A stretch of DNA of 64,000 nucleotides from Allobosea sp. 117 (GCF_000702305.1 NZ_JNLC01000018.1:186001-250000), one strand, 5' to 3'. Numbered from the stretch's first letter, positions 17,459 through 26,830 are shown. Numbers and translations: made by a program. The notes: a model not told the origin generated them from the sequence alone.

Positions 17459-18336
17459 GGCAGCGCCTCCGCGACGGCGCGCAGCCGGCTCGCACGGCCC
17501 TCGGATTCCGCGGCGAGCCCAGCCAGCCGCTCCCGGCGCGCTTCGCCGAGCCAGTCCAGCCACCCGCCCAGTCCGCCCTCGCCCCGGGCGAAGGTGTGGA
17601 TGATCCGGGCGACGGGGTTGATGCGGGCGATGTTGCGCTCGATGGCGGCGAGGTCGACGTCGAGATGCGGCAGCAGATCGGTCTTGGTCAGCAGGACGAG
17701 ATCGGCCGTCTCGAAGATGTCGGGATATTTCAGCGGCTTGTCCTCGCCCTCGGTGACCGAGAGCAGAGTGACGCGCCTGTCCTCGCCGAGATCGAAGGCG
17801 GCCGGGCAGACGAGGTTGCCGACATTCTCGATGAACAGAACCCCGTCGGGCGGCAGCTCCAGCTCGTCGAGGGCATGGCCGACCATGTGCGCGTCGAGAT
17901 GGCAGCCCTTGCCGGTATTGATCTGTACCGCCGGCGTGCCGGTGGCGCGGATGCGCTCGGCGTCGTTCGCCGTCTGCTGGTCGCCCTCGATCACCGCCGC
18001 CGGAATGCGGCCGCCGAGCGTGCGCAGGGTCTCGACCAGCAACGTCGTCTTGCCGGCGCCCGGCCCGGCGAGAAGGTTGAGCGAGAGGATGCCGCCCGCC
18101 CCGAGCCGGGCGCGGTTGCGCGCCGCATAGGCGTCGTTCTTGGCGAGGATCGCCTGCTCGATCTCCACCGTCCGATGCATTTCGTCCGTGGGAGCGTCAG
18201 GCCGGTGAGGATGATCATGCCCGTGGTGGCCGTGATCGTGCCCGTGATGATGGTGGCCGTGATGATGCGCGTGGCCGTGCCCATGCGCGTCCGAGATCGT
18301 CACCTTGTCCGCTCCGCAGCCGCATGAAACGCACAT
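17455..18336 (-). CDS. hypB: Hydrogenase nickel-insertion GTPase HypB
   Basis: A 293-residue SIMIBI GTPase. It has N-terminal CVSCGCG, a tract of about 30 residues dominated by His and Gly (residues about 18-47) for nickel storage, Walker [10 protein letters not shown], the metal-site region [10 protein letters not shown] and [10 protein letters not shown], and TKTDLL for guanine recognition. With HypA it inserts nickel into the large subunit. An in-frame GTG directly precedes the ATG (GTGATG); the ATG, overlapping the hypA stop, is taken as the start. Confidence 0.95.
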   Translation of the reverse strand: MCVSCGCGADKVTISDAHGHGHAHHHGHHHHGHDHGHHGHDHPHRPDAPTDEMHRTVEIEQAILAKNDAYAARNRARLGAGGILSLNLLAGPGAGKTTLLVETLRTLGGRIPAAVIEGDQQTANDAERIRATGTPAVQINTGKGCHLDAHMVGHALDELELPPDGVLFIENVGNLVCPAAFDLGEDRRVTLLSVTEGEDKPLKYPDIFETADLVLLTKTDLLPHLDVDLAAIERNIARINPVARIIHTFARGEGGLGGWLDWLGEARRERLAGLAAESEGRASRLRAVAEALP

Positions 18337-18677
18337 CACACCACCTCCAGGTCCTTGATCCGCATCTCGGTGCCGCCGTTCGGCCGCAGCCGCTCGCCGC
18401 CGCAGCTCGGGCAGGCGGAGAGGCGGTCAGGCATGTCGACGGTCTGCGAGCAGTCGAAGCACCAGCCGGTGCCGGGCTCGTCGAGCACTTCCAGTTCCGC
18501 TCCTTCGGCGAGGGAACCGCGCATCACCACATCGAAGCCGAAGCGCAGCGCCTCGACCTCGACCCCGGCGAAGCATCCGACCACCAGCCGCACCCGCTTC
18601 ACCCGGTCGAAGCCGTGGGTGCGCGCGGCATCGCGCATCGAGTCCAGCAGGCTTTCGCAGAGCGCCATCTCATGCAT
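18336..18677 (-). CDS. hypA: Hydrogenase nickel metallochaperone HypA
   Basis: A 113-residue HypA. The N-terminal MHEMAL provides the nickel ligands (His2 region), and the zinc site is formed by two CxxC pairs (CFDC and CPSC). It hands nickel to HypB and the hydrogenase large subunit. It begins 1 base after hupK and shares a base with the hypB start. Confidence 0.95.
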   Translation of the reverse strand: MHEMALCESLLDSMRDAARTHGFDRVKRVRLVVGCFAGVEVEALRFGFDVVMRGSLAEGAELEVLDEPGTGWCFDCSQTVDMPDRLSACPSCGGERLRPNGGTEMRIKDLEVV

Positions 18678-18678
18678 G

Positions 18679-19665
18679 TCAGCCCTCCCCCGCCACGCCG
18701 AGCCGCAGTCTCACCGGCACGCAGGGATTGACGCAGGAGACCACGAGCCGCGCCAGCATCGGCGTCCGCGCATTGATCGGCAAGGCGGCCAGCATCCGCG
18801 CCAGCAGCCCGCCGCCGGCGAGGTTCCAGGCGCTCGGCGAGAGCACCCTATAGTCGGTGACGATGCCGTCCTCGACGCGGGCGCGATGCGCGAGCAGGCC
18901 TCGCGCGGCGCGGGCGAGGCCGATGCCACGCGGTGCCGCGAATGCGCCCTCGCCTTCCCGGCGTGACGGTTCGAGGCAGCCGAGCAGATCGAGCAGCCGC
19001 GCCACCATGCGCACGAACAGGCTGGCGCCTTCGTGCGCCATGAGCGCGGCGAGAAGCGGCGAGCCGCGCCAGAGATCGGCCGCCGTCGATTCGCGCGCCA
19101 CAGTCGGGCGGCCGGCATCCAGCGCCGCGGCGATATCGTCCATCGCGGGAGAGGCCAGTTCGGCGCGCCCCCAGGCGGGATCGATCTCGCGGCGGCAGCG
19201 CGCCAGCAGCCGCGCGGTCGGGCTCACGCCCGCCTCCAGCCAACGGTCGAGCGCCGGCGGCATCGCCTCGGCGAGGTCGAGCTCGGTGCCGAGCAGCGCG
19301 GCGCGAAGCGACGAGCACGCGGCTTCGCCGCCACCGATCCCCCTCAGCGCGTCGCGCGACGGCTCCTGCCCGAAGATGCGCGGCCAGTCGGCAAGGATCG
19401 CGACCGCGTGGTCGCGCAGCCGCTCCTGCCGCGCCACCTCGTCCTGCCGCGCGCCATCCTCGGGTGTCGGCAGGTCGAGGGCGGCACGGGCCGCCTGCGC
19501 ATGGGCCGCCCCGCACAGATTGAAGACCCGCGGGACCAGCGCCGCGACCTGCTCCGGCTTCCGGCCGGCCGCCCAGGCGGCGGTGTCGACACCGCCCAGC
19601 AGCGTCAGGCGCCAGTCCGCCCTTCCCCGCTCTGTCACCAGCTCGATGTCGAGAGCGCCGGTCAT
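18679..19665 (-). CDS. hupK: Hydrogenase assembly protein HupK/HoxV (large-subunit-like scaffold)
   Basis: A 328-residue protein distantly related to [NiFe]-hydrogenase large subunits. A remnant of the first metal motif survives as VFNLCGAAHA (residues about 47-56) and of the last as VSCVNPCVP near the C-terminus, but the four-cysteine site is incomplete, so it cannot be catalytic. HupK/HoxV proteins act as a scaffold for the Fe(CN)2CO unit. Its ATG overlaps the hupJ stop. Sequence in the family is poorly conserved; the call rests on motifs plus the position between hupJ and hypA. Confidence 0.85.
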   Translation of the reverse strand: MTGALDIELVTERGRADWRLTLLGGVDTAAWAAGRKPEQVAALVPRVFNLCGAAHAQAARAALDLPTPEDGARQDEVARQERLRDHAVAILADWPRIFGQEPSRDALRGIGGGEAACSSLRAALLGTELDLAEAMPPALDRWLEAGVSPTARLLARCRREIDPAWGRAELASPAMDDIAAALDAGRPTVARESTAADLWRGSPLLAALMAHEGASLFVRMVARLLDLLGCLEPSRREGEGAFAAPRGIGLARAARGLLAHRARVEDGIVTDYRVLSPSAWNLAGGGLLARMLAALPINARTPMLARLVVSCVNPCVPVRLRLGVAGEG

Positions 19666-20549
19666 GATGCCACCCGGTCTCCCGAGGCGTCGGAGGCGAG
19701 ACCCGCCCCGAAGATCAGCGCCCGCCGCGTCGGTACGGCGGGAGGAGGCGCCACCTCCACCGCGTCCGCCGCCACCACTTCGGCTGCACCGCCCTCCTCC
19801 ATGGCGCGAAGGGCATCCTCGCGCGCCCGGCGGATGTCGCCGGAGCGGTCGCCCTCTTCACGGATCGCGGCGTCGAACAGCGCGGCGAGCGCCGCCCGCG
19901 CGGTCTCCTCGGCCTGCAGCATCGAGGTGAAGTCGAACATCGGCGAGAACAGCGAACACGCCTTGTAGGGACCGGTCTCCGCGCGATTGGCACCAAGGAA
20001 CTCGTAATGGCCGGAGGGGAAGGCGACGAGCTCCTTGGCGCCCGGCACCAGCCCCGACCAGTCGTCCTCCGGCCCGGGAATCAGCACGATGTTCATGAAC
20101 CAGGGGGTGATAAGCATGCCGAGTACCCGCCCCTCATGCGGACGGAAGCCGACGGCCTTCACCTCCAGCGTCTCGTTCAGCAGCGGCACGCCGCGCATCT
20201 GCCCGATGTGTATTTCGCGGAACAGCGCCTCGAAGCGGGCCGGCATCCCGGCGACCAGCGCCTCGAGGCGCCCGTCATGCGCCGGCGCCTTGGGTTCCAC
20301 GGAGGCCGGAAGAGACGCGGCTCCCGCGCCGTCGTCGATCACCATGAACTGCTCGCGCGCGCCGTCGCATTTCGGGCAGCGCCAGTCCTCCGGCAGCTCG
20401 GCGAAGGGCGTGCCGGCAGGTACCTGCCAAACCTCGCAGCCCTCGGCCGGGTCGTAGACATGCCAGCAGATCTTGCATTCCAGCACGGCGGTCGGCGCCA
20501 GCCGGGCGGCGTCGCCGAGGAAGGAGCCTTCGAAGCGCCTCGTGAGCAT
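19662..20549 (-). CDS. hupJ: Rubredoxin-HupJ fusion, [NiFe]-hydrogenase assembly chaperone
   Basis: A 295-residue two-domain protein. Residues about 22-72 form a rubredoxin (CKIC and CPKC pairs holding one iron). Residues about 90-240 match the HybE/HupJ chaperone family (MRGVPLLNETLEV, ITPWFMNIVL). Other clusters encode the rubredoxin as a separate gene (hupI); none is present here, so this fusion probably supplies both functions, including protection of small-subunit clusters from oxygen. The last 60 residues are Ala/Glu-rich and variable. Confidence 0.88.
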   Translation of the reverse strand: MLTRRFEGSFLGDAARLAPTAVLECKICWHVYDPAEGCEVWQVPAGTPFAELPEDWRCPKCDGAREQFMVIDDGAGAASLPASVEPKAPAHDGRLEALVAGMPARFEALFREIHIGQMRGVPLLNETLEVKAVGFRPHEGRVLGMLITPWFMNIVLIPGPEDDWSGLVPGAKELVAFPSGHYEFLGANRAETGPYKACSLFSPMFDFTSMLQAEETARAALAALFDAAIREEGDRSGDIRRAREDALRAMEEGGAAEVVAADAVEVAPPPAVPTRRALIFGAGLASDASGDRVAS

Positions 20550-20561
20550 CGTCGCCTCCCC

Positions 20562-21437
20562 CTATTTCAGCGAATCCAGGATATCGGCGATCCGCACGGC
20601 GGAATCGGCGATGTCCTCGGGAGCGGCGCAGGCGACGTCCGGCACCTCGGTCACCTCGATGGTGTCGAGGATCAGCGTGTCGGCCGAGTTGTAGTAGCGC
20701 ACATACCAGACGTCCTTCATCGCGGTGGCGTCGATCCGGCAGTTGCCGTAACCGCGCGACAGGATGGTGATGCCACCGCGCCCGAGGCCGGCCTCGATCA
20801 TCGCGCGGTCCTCCGGCGTGTGCGGCAGCAGGCTCATATTCACCACATGCGGCAGGCCACCGGGCCGGCGCTCGCGGCTGCGGTGGACGATCTCGGTGAG
20901 GATCGCGGGCGCATTGACCACGCCCGGACGCAGCCGGGTGGCGAAGTCGGCATCGACCGGCCATTCGCGTGGGAAGGCCCGTACCAGCGCGCCGCGCGGG
21001 AAGGCGGCGATCTCGATGCGCTCGCGCACCGCGGGCGCCTTGCCGGGACCGCCAGTCGTCGAGCCGCGCACCCGCCATATGCCGGCGCAACTTGCCTCCT
21101 GGATCTCGATGCGCTCGCCGGGCGCCTCCACCACGATCGACACCTCGCCTTCGCCCAGCGTCTCGTCGAGCAGCGCCCGGTTCTCCGCGTCGAGGCCGCC
21201 GAGCGCAATCGTGGTCGTGCCGTTCGGCGTCCACGCGGCCAGCGCGGCGCGGATCGCCTCCAGCGTCGCCAGCGCCGGAGCGAAGCGTCCGGGATCATCG
21301 ATCTCCGGCAGGCGGGCATCATAGGTGCGCATGCCGGACGGCATGGGCAGATAGGCGAGCCCCTCCTCGCCGTCATCCGGCTGGCTGCCGGGGCCGTAGC
21401 CGATTGGAGGTACCGTGGCGAAGGGGATCGACGACAT
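20562..21437 (-). CDS. hupH: Hydrogenase expression/formation protein HupH
   Basis: A 291-residue HupH/HoxQ/HyaF-family protein, needed for small-subunit maturation. Seen are the N-terminal PPIGYGPGSQ and a C-terminal domain with SRGYGNCRID and VWYVRYYNS, the usual HupH C-terminal signature. Two starts are possible: a TTG at 21449 overlapping the hupG stop, or the ATG at 21437 with GAGG 6 bases upstream. The ATG is preferred. Confidence 0.88.
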   Translation of the reverse strand: MSSIPFATVPPIGYGPGSQPDDGEEGLAYLPMPSGMRTYDARLPEIDDPGRFAPALATLEAIRAALAAWTPNGTTTIALGGLDAENRALLDETLGEGEVSIVVEAPGERIEIQEASCAGIWRVRGSTTGGPGKAPAVRERIEIAAFPRGALVRAFPREWPVDADFATRLRPGVVNAPAILTEIVHRSRERRPGGLPHVVNMSLLPHTPEDRAMIEAGLGRGGITILSRGYGNCRIDATAMKDVWYVRYYNSADTLILDTIEVTEVPDVACAAPEDIADSAVRIADILDSLK

Positions 21438-21445
21438 GACGGGCC

Positions 21446-21859
21446 TCAATGGCTGGTGGGGACGGACGCGGGCGCGTCCGCGCGGGCGATCACGGCGGAC
21501 AAGCGCTCGAGGAACTCGTCCCAGTCGCGCATCCGCGACAGCGAGCCGAGCGGCCGCCCGTCGCGCATCACCACGATGGCCGGCAGCGCGATGCCGCCGA
21601 GTTGCTCGCGCAGTTGCTTCTCGTAGGCCGGGCTCGCCACCGCGCCACCCATGCCGGACGACGGCCCGCCGAGTGCCTGAACGAGCTCGGGAAGCACCAC
21701 CGCGAGGTCCGGCGTCTCCAGATGCCCCTTGCCGTGGGCCGGCAGGAACAGGAGGCTGTCGCCGGCCGGCAGGGCGGCCTCGCCGCCGGCGTCGAGATAG
21801 GGGAAGCCGAACTCGCGGGTGAGCCGGGCGACCAGCGGATGCAGCGTGTCGGTCGTCAT
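21446..21859 (-). CDS. hupG: Hydrogenase accessory protein HupG (HyaE/HoxO family)
   Basis: A 137-residue thioredoxin-fold protein lacking the CxxC pair, as is normal for HupG/HyaE/HoxO. It shows LPAHGKGHLETPDLAVVLPEL and the cis-Pro region ALPAIVVMRDG. It is thought to guard the Tat signal of the small subunit during assembly. The start overlaps the hupF stop (ATGA). Confidence 0.87.
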   Translation of the reverse strand: MTTDTLHPLVARLTREFGFPYLDAGGEAALPAGDSLLFLPAHGKGHLETPDLAVVLPELVQALGGPSSGMGGAVASPAYEKQLREQLGGIALPAIVVMRDGRPLGSLSRMRDWDEFLERLSAVIARADAPASVPTSH

Positions 21860-22179
21860 GCGGCGGGCTCCTGGCGTGCGGGAGGAACGAGATGGGCCGG
21901 CAGTTGCGGCTCGCGCCCGACGAGGTCGGCGAAGGCGGCCTCGATGTCGGCGGATGAACCGCTCATCACGGCGGCGACGGCGGCCAGCGCCTCGCCGATG
22001 AGCCCGGCCTCCTCGGCGTCGAGGAGGCGGCGCCCGGTGCCGAGGAAGGTCAGCACATGGTCGCCGACCCTGGCGTCGGGCAGCAGCGCGAGGTCGATGA
22101 GATGGACTTCGCCATCATGGCTGCACTGCGCCTGAAGGCCGTCGATATGTTCGATCCGCATGGGAATGCCGAGGCACAT
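21856..22179 (-). CDS. hupF: HypC-family hydrogenase chaperone HupF
   Basis: A 107-residue HypC paralogue starting MCLGIPM. It keeps the iron-binding Cys2 and has a longer, Ala-rich C-terminus. HupF is thought to stabilise HupL during synthesis under oxygen. The ATG at 22179 is chosen because the MCLGIP start is invariant. It lies 11 bases after hupD. Confidence 0.9.
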   Translation of the reverse strand: MCLGIPMRIEHIDGLQAQCSHDGEVHLIDLALLPDARVGDHVLTFLGTGRRLLDAEEAGLIGEALAAVAAVMSGSSADIEAAFADLVGREPQLPAHLVPPARQEPAA

Positions 22180-22190
22180 CGCCGCCGCTC

Positions 22191-22805
22191 CTAGCGCCAG
22201 TTGACGAGCACGCGCTCGTCGCCGATCCGGCACGCGTCCTCGGCGCTCGGCCGCCCGCTCTCATAGGCGTCGCGGGTGATGGCCGGGGCGAGGCAACTGC
22301 TCTCGGCGTTCGAGCGGACGGTCGGCATCACGCCGAATTCGCGGGCGAGGATCTCCAGCACCATCGCCATAGCGGGCTCGATCTGCGCCGCGATCGCCGG
22401 CGTCAGGCCGCCGCCATAGTCGTCGAGCAGCTCCGGCTGGATGCCGACCAGCCGCAGTCTGGGCGGCATGCGGCCGCGCAGTTGCAGAAGCGCGAGGATT
22501 TCCTGGAAGCCGGTCTGGTGCAGGCTGACCTTGCGCGCGCCGAGCACGGCGGGCACCTCGTCGTCGCGCAGCACCTTCATGGTGGCAGGCGGCAGGCCGT
22601 AATCGATGGCGTCGACGATGACGACGCCGGTCGCCTCCTCCAGATAGGGCAGCAGATAAAGGCCCTGCGTGCCACCATCGAGGGCGCGGACATGCTCGGG
22701 CAGCTCGTAGCGCTGGTGCAGCGCCTCGACGACGCGGACGCCAAAGCCCTCGTCCGCCCACAATATGTTGCCGATGCCGAGTATGAGGATGCGTTCGCCG
22801 CCCAT
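22191..22805 (-). CDS. hupD: Hydrogenase maturation protease HupD
   Basis: A 204-residue HybD-type endopeptidase. It starts ILGIGNILWADEG (Glu19), continues with VDAIDYG (Asp65) and has SLHQTG (His96); these three residues probe nickel in HupL. It removes the C-terminal peptide of HupL after the metal centre is complete. Relatives usually run about 160-195 residues, and the last 35 residues here are extra. It is the first gene after the hupC terminator and has its own promoter candidate. Confidence 0.93.
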   Translation of the reverse strand: MGGERILILGIGNILWADEGFGVRVVEALHQRYELPEHVRALDGGTQGLYLLPYLEEATGVVIVDAIDYGLPPATMKVLRDDEVPAVLGARKVSLHQTGFQEILALLQLRGRMPPRLRLVGIQPELLDDYGGGLTPAIAAQIEPAMAMVLEILAREFGVMPTVRSNAESSCLAPAITRDAYESGRPSAEDACRIGDERVLVNWR

Positions 22806-22876
22806 CGCGACGTCTCCTGTGCGTTTTCCCTAGGCGTCCGGGCGGTCTGCTGCCGCCTCTTTCGAATGCTTCTCAA

Positions 22877-22892
22877 TTCAAGCGCCGTGCCA
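22877..22892 (-). promoter_or_regulatory. Imperfect -24/-12 promoter candidate upstream of hupD
   Basis: The minus strand reads TGGCACG-GCGC-TTGAA. The -24 half is an exact sigma-54 match and the spacing is correct, but the -12 half has GA where GC is normal. It lies 72 bases before the hupD ATG, after the hupC terminator, so it could drive the accessory genes. This is the only promoter-like signal I see in the 289-base gap 22806-23094. Confidence 0.4.
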
Positions 22893-23022
22893 AGCGTTCG
22901 AGACCCTGCATCACATTGAAATTAAACGATAATTTTACGAAGACCGCGAAGCAGGCCACGTGCGCATGGAAAGATAATGATCACTTTATTCGATTTCTGG
23001 AAAGCTGCTATCCAAGAAGAAA

Positions 23023-23044
23023 GGGCGCGGCCGAAGCCGCGCCC
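23023..23044 (-). terminator. Rho-independent terminator after hupC
   Basis: On the minus strand a perfect 9-bp GC-rich stem (GGGCGCGGC / GCCGCGCCC) with a TTCG loop is followed by TTTCTTCTT. It lies 50 bases after the hupC stop. It should end or attenuate the hupSLC transcript before the accessory genes. Confidence 0.85.
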
Positions 23045-23094
23045 AATACCGGTCACGTCCCCACATGACCGGACCCCGGCTGGGAGCCGGAATG

Positions 23095-23835
23095 TCAGTC
23101 CGGATCGTCGTCCTTGAAGGTGCGCACGCCGGAAATCATGGTGGAGACGATCGACTGGCGGGACATGATGTCCTCACGCACCGCCGCATAGATGTGGATC
23201 ATCACGAACAGCAGGATCGCCCACATGCCGAGGTGGTGCCAGGTGTGCACTGCCATGCTGCCGCCCAGCAGAGGGATCACCCAGCCGAACAGATGCGCCT
23301 GCCAACTGTCCGGGCCTGCACCCTCCGAATAGAGCGCGAAGCCGGTGACGATCATGAAGATGCTGCCGACCCCGATCGCCCAGAACATGGCGAACTGCGC
23401 CAGCGGGTTGTGGCCGATATATTTCTTCGGCCGCCGCTCCAGGAACAGGTACCACTTCGCTTCGCCGAGCAGCCCCGCCCAGAAGGAACGGCGCCAGAAC
23501 GGCAGCACGAAAAGCTGCCGCGCATGGTGGTTGCCGACGAACGCCCAGTAAATGCGGAAAACGAAGCCGACGGCGAAGATGTACCCCGCCGCGAAATGCA
23601 GGAACCGGATGGTACCCATCAGGTAATGCGCGCTCGCCTCGCCCGAGAGGGTCGGCAGCGGCGAACCGATGAGATAGCCGGTCACCGCGAGCACGGTGAT
23701 CGAGAGCGCGTTGATCCAGTGCCAGAGGCGCACCGGCGCCTCGTACACATAGACCGCAGTGACGCGGCCAGCGGTCTCGCCGTCGACGTGGAACTCGTCC
23801 GGCCGGCCGATGTCAGGATGTTCGATGCTGCTCAT
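23095..23835 (-). CDS. hupC: Ni/Fe-hydrogenase b-type cytochrome HupC
   Basis: A 246-residue inner-membrane dihaem cytochrome b with four hydrophobic segments. Haem-ligand histidines are visible in VRLWHWINALS, IRFLHFAAGY and VHTWHHLGMWA, and GNHHARQL is typical of HupC/HyaC. It anchors HupSL and passes electrons from H2 to quinone. It starts 11 bases after hupL. The far C-terminus (SGVRTFKDD) matches the family end. Confidence 0.95.
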   Translation of the reverse strand: MSSIEHPDIGRPDEFHVDGETAGRVTAVYVYEAPVRLWHWINALSITVLAVTGYLIGSPLPTLSGEASAHYLMGTIRFLHFAAGYIFAVGFVFRIYWAFVGNHHARQLFVLPFWRRSFWAGLLGEAKWYLFLERRPKKYIGHNPLAQFAMFWAIGVGSIFMIVTGFALYSEGAGPDSWQAHLFGWVIPLLGGSMAVHTWHHLGMWAILLFVMIHIYAAVREDIMSRQSIVSTMISGVRTFKDDDPD

Positions 23836-23846
23836 CGCCCCCTCCC

Positions 23847-25658
23847 TCAGCGCACCGTGACCCGCGCCATCTCCTCGCCGTCCGGCGAGATGACGTGCGT
23901 CGAGCAGGCGAGGCACGGGTCGAAGGAATGCAGCGTGCGCAGGATCTCGACCGGCTCCTCGGGGCGCTCCATCGGCGTGTTCATCAGCGAGGCCTCGAAG
24001 GCGCCGATATTCCCCTTCGGATCGCGCGGACCGCCGTTCCAGGTGGTCGGCACCACACACTGGTAGTTCTCGATGCGCCCGTCCTTGATCTTGATCCAGT
24101 GCGCATTGGCGCCGCGCGGCGCCGCCACCGTGCCGACGCCCTTGGCCTCCTTCGGCCAGGTCGCCGGGTCCCATTTCTCGACATTGGCGGTGGAGCTGTC
24201 GCCGGCCTTGATGTTGGCCATCAGGCGATCGAAGTCCTCCAGCATCATCTTGGCGCAGTAATGCGCCTCCAGCGCGCGGGCCAGCGTGCGCCCGATGGTG
24301 GAGGGCAGCGCCTGCTTCGGCGTGAGGCTGGTGCCGGCCAGCGCGTTGAAGCGGCCGACCGAGTCGGTGATCTGGTCCTTCACATAGGTGACGTTGTGCC
24401 CCCAGGCGAGGATGTAGCGCGCCAACGGCCCGACCTCGCAGGCGTTGCCGCGCCAGCGCGGCGACTTGATCCACGAGTATTTCGCCGCCTCGTCAAGCTG
24501 CCGGATATCGGTCCGGGTGCCCTTGGCGTTCGGGCCGAGCTCGTATTTCGGCTGGGTCACGCCGTCCCAGGGGTGCAGGCCGCGCGTCTCGTCGCCATAG
24601 CTGTACCAGCTATGCGCGACGAACTCCTGCACCTGCTCGGGATCGCGCGGGTCGATCGGGTGCACCTCGTCCCAGTTGCCGTTCAGGATGACGCCGCCGG
24701 GAAGCTGCTCGCTCGACTTGTCGCCCGGCACCAGCTCGTAGTCGCCATAGTCGAGCACGTTGGTCGCCGAGAGCCCGCCGCCATAGAGCCATTCCTTGTA
24801 GAAGCTGGCGATGGCGATGACGTCCGGCACGTAGACGTTCTTGGAGAACTCGAAGGCCTCCAGCAGCCGCTGGCGCACGAAGTACAGCCGCTCGATGTTC
24901 AGTGGCGCGCCGGCGGCCATGTTGCCGTCCATGTTGATGGCGCAGGGCACCCCGCCGACCATGTAGTTCGGGTGCGGGTTCTTGCCGCCGAAGATGGTGT
25001 GGACCTTCACGATCTCCTTCTGGAAATCGAGTGCCTCCAGATAATGCGCCACCGCCATCAGGTCGGCTTCCGGTGACAGCTTATAGGCCGGATTGTCCCA
25101 GTAGCCGTTCTTGAAGATACCGAGCTGGCCGCTCTCGACGAACTTCTTCAGTCGGTTCTGGATGTCGCGGAAATAGCCCGGACTCGACATCGGATGGTCC
25201 GGCCCGACCATCTGCTGGAGCTGAGAGGTCGCTTTCGGATCCGCCTTCAAGGCATTGACAGGATTCACCCAGTCGAGCGCGTGCAGGTGGTAGAAGTGCA
25301 CGACATGGTCGTGCCACTGCAGCACCTTGGCCATGATCTCGCGGATCAGATGGGCGTTGGTGGGGATTTTGATCTGCAGCGCGTCCTCGACCGCGCGCAC
25401 CGAGGCGAGCGCATGGCAGCCGGTGCACACGCCGCAGATACGCTCGACGAACGCCCAGGCGTCGCGCGGGTCGCGGCCCTTGAGGATGACCTCCAGCCCG
25501 CGCCACATGGTGCCGGTGGAGACCGCGTTGCGGATGACGTTGTTGGAATCGACGTTCACCTCGCAGCGCATATGGCCTTCGATGCGGGTGACCGGATCGA
25601 CCACGACGCGCTTGCCGGAGGTGTCGAGGGTGAAGCCGTTCGGCGTCTGGATGGTCAT
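23847..25658 (-). CDS. hupL: Uptake [NiFe]-hydrogenase large subunit HupL
   Basis: A 603-residue group 1 NiFe-hydrogenase catalytic subunit. The NiFe ligands are in [10 protein letters not shown] (Cys75, Cys78) and the C-terminal DPCLACSTH (Cys582, Cys585). The last 15 residues after His588 are the extension that HupD cleaves. It also has DPVTRIEGH near the N-terminus. The ATG overlaps the hupS stop (ATGA). It is exported to the periplasm together with HupS and oxidises H2. Confidence 0.97.
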   Translation of the reverse strand: MTIQTPNGFTLDTSGKRVVVDPVTRIEGHMRCEVNVDSNNVIRNAVSTGTMWRGLEVILKGRDPRDAWAFVERICGVCTGCHALASVRAVEDALQIKIPTNAHLIREIMAKVLQWHDHVVHFYHLHALDWVNPVNALKADPKATSQLQQMVGPDHPMSSPGYFRDIQNRLKKFVESGQLGIFKNGYWDNPAYKLSPEADLMAVAHYLEALDFQKEIVKVHTIFGGKNPHPNYMVGGVPCAINMDGNMAAGAPLNIERLYFVRQRLLEAFEFSKNVYVPDVIAIASFYKEWLYGGGLSATNVLDYGDYELVPGDKSSEQLPGGVILNGNWDEVHPIDPRDPEQVQEFVAHSWYSYGDETRGLHPWDGVTQPKYELGPNAKGTRTDIRQLDEAAKYSWIKSPRWRGNACEVGPLARYILAWGHNVTYVKDQITDSVGRFNALAGTSLTPKQALPSTIGRTLARALEAHYCAKMMLEDFDRLMANIKAGDSSTANVEKWDPATWPKEAKGVGTVAAPRGANAHWIKIKDGRIENYQCVVPTTWNGGPRDPKGNIGAFEASLMNTPMERPEEPVEILRTLHSFDPCLACSTHVISPDGEEMARVTVR

Positions 25659-26755
25659 TTGGCGTCTCCCTGGTGCCCGACGTCTCCCTTGTGCTGGGCG
25701 CGCTTCAGCGCGCTGACGGCGGCATGCACGGCAACCGCGCCGCCGACCGTGGCGGCGGCGGTAAGGCCGATCTTGTCGGCATTGGCCTCGATGCCGAAGC
25801 CGGCGTTATGCAGGTCGGTGAGGCGGGCGTACCAGGAGCCCTTGTCCCAGAAGCCGTCCTCCGAGCAGCCGATGCAGCCGTGGCCGGCCTGGATCGGGAA
25901 GGAGGTGCCCTCGTTCCAGCGCGTGGTCGAGCAGGCATTGTAGGTGGTCGGCCCCTTGCAGCCGACCTTGTAGAGGCAATAGCCCTTGCGCGCGCCCTCA
26001 TCGTCGAACGCCTCGACGAACTGGCCGGCGTCGAAATGCGGCCGGCGGTAGCATTTGTCGTGGATGCGCTGCGAATAGAACATCTTCGGCCGCCCCTGCC
26101 GGTCGAGCTCGGGGATGCGGTCGAAGGTCAGCATGTAGGTGATGACACCGGTCATTACCTCGGCGATGGGCGGACAGCCCGGCACCTTGATGATCGGCTT
26201 GTCGGTGATGACCTCGTGCACCGGCGTAGCACGGGTCGGGTTCGGGCGCGCCGCCTGCACGCAGCCATGCGAGGCGCAGGAGCCCCAGGAGATCACCGCC
26301 TTGGCGTCCTTCGCCACCATGCGTAGTTGGTCGATGAAGGGCTTGCCGCCGATGATGCAGAACATGCCGTCCTCATTGAGCGGCGGGTTGCCCTCCACGG
26401 CGAGGATGTAATTGCCTTTGTACTTCTCCATCACCTCATGGAGGATCGCCTCGGCCTGATGACCGGCGGAGGCCATCAGCGTGTCGTCGTAGTCGAGCGA
26501 GATCATCGACAGCACGACATCCTTGGCGAGCGGATGCGCCGAGCGGATGAAGCTCTCCGAGCAGCAGGTGCATTCCAGCCCGTGCAGCCACAGCACCGGG
26601 GTGCGCGGCTTGGTTTCCATGGCGTGGGCGATCTGCGGCACGAATTCCGGGCCGAGGCCGAGCGCCGCGGCGGTGAGCGAACAGTATTTCAGGAACGAGC
26701 GGCGGGTGATGCCCTGCCGTCGCATCACCTCGTAGAACGTCTCAAGCCCTTGCAT
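25655..26755 (-). CDS. hupS: Uptake [NiFe]-hydrogenase small subunit HupS
   Basis: A 366-residue precursor. A Tat signal (RRSFLK at residues 18-23, followed by a hydrophobic stretch) exports the folded HupSL dimer. The mature part has LECTCC and further cysteine motifs ([19 protein letters not shown]) for three Fe-S clusters, and a hydrophobic C-terminal anchor near residues 330-350. The ATG at 26755 has GGAGG 8 bases upstream; an ATG at 26770 would lie upstream of that ribosome site. It is the first gene of hupSLC. Confidence 0.96.
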   Translation of the reverse strand: MQGLETFYEVMRRQGITRRSFLKYCSLTAAALGLGPEFVPQIAHAMETKPRTPVLWLHGLECTCCSESFIRSAHPLAKDVVLSMISLDYDDTLMASAGHQAEAILHEVMEKYKGNYILAVEGNPPLNEDGMFCIIGGKPFIDQLRMVAKDAKAVISWGSCASHGCVQAARPNPTRATPVHEVITDKPIIKVPGCPPIAEVMTGVITYMLTFDRIPELDRQGRPKMFYSQRIHDKCYRRPHFDAGQFVEAFDDEGARKGYCLYKVGCKGPTTYNACSTTRWNEGTSFPIQAGHGCIGCSEDGFWDKGSWYARLTDLHNAGFGIEANADKIGLTAAATVGGAVAVHAAVSALKRAQHKGDVGHQGDAK

Positions 26756-26814
26756 GCGGCATCCCTCCATTTTCGGCCCGGACGCTTCGAGGCGCCCGGC
26801 TGAACGAAGGCTTC

Positions 26815-26830
26815 AGCAACCGCCATGCCA
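26815..26830 (-). promoter_or_regulatory. Sigma-54 (-24/-12) promoter of hupSLC
   Basis: The minus strand reads TGGCATG-GCGG-TTGCT, matching the sigma-54 consensus with GG and GC correctly spaced by 10 bases. The predicted start site is near 26803, about 48 bases before the hupS ATG. It fits activation by the NtrC-type HupR. Confidence 0.82.

Noticed and set aside
18180-18310. Repetitive tract in the hypB region as a CRISPR or satellite repeat
   Set aside because: It encodes the His/Gly-rich metal-binding tract of HypB in frame; there are no spacers of regular length.
18679-19665. hupK read as a third catalytic large subunit
   Set aside because: It lacks the complete pair of CxxC motifs and is only 328 residues, which fits the scaffold role.
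21856-22179. hupF as an accidental duplicate of hypC
   Set aside because: Both are standard members of hup clusters with different tails and positions.
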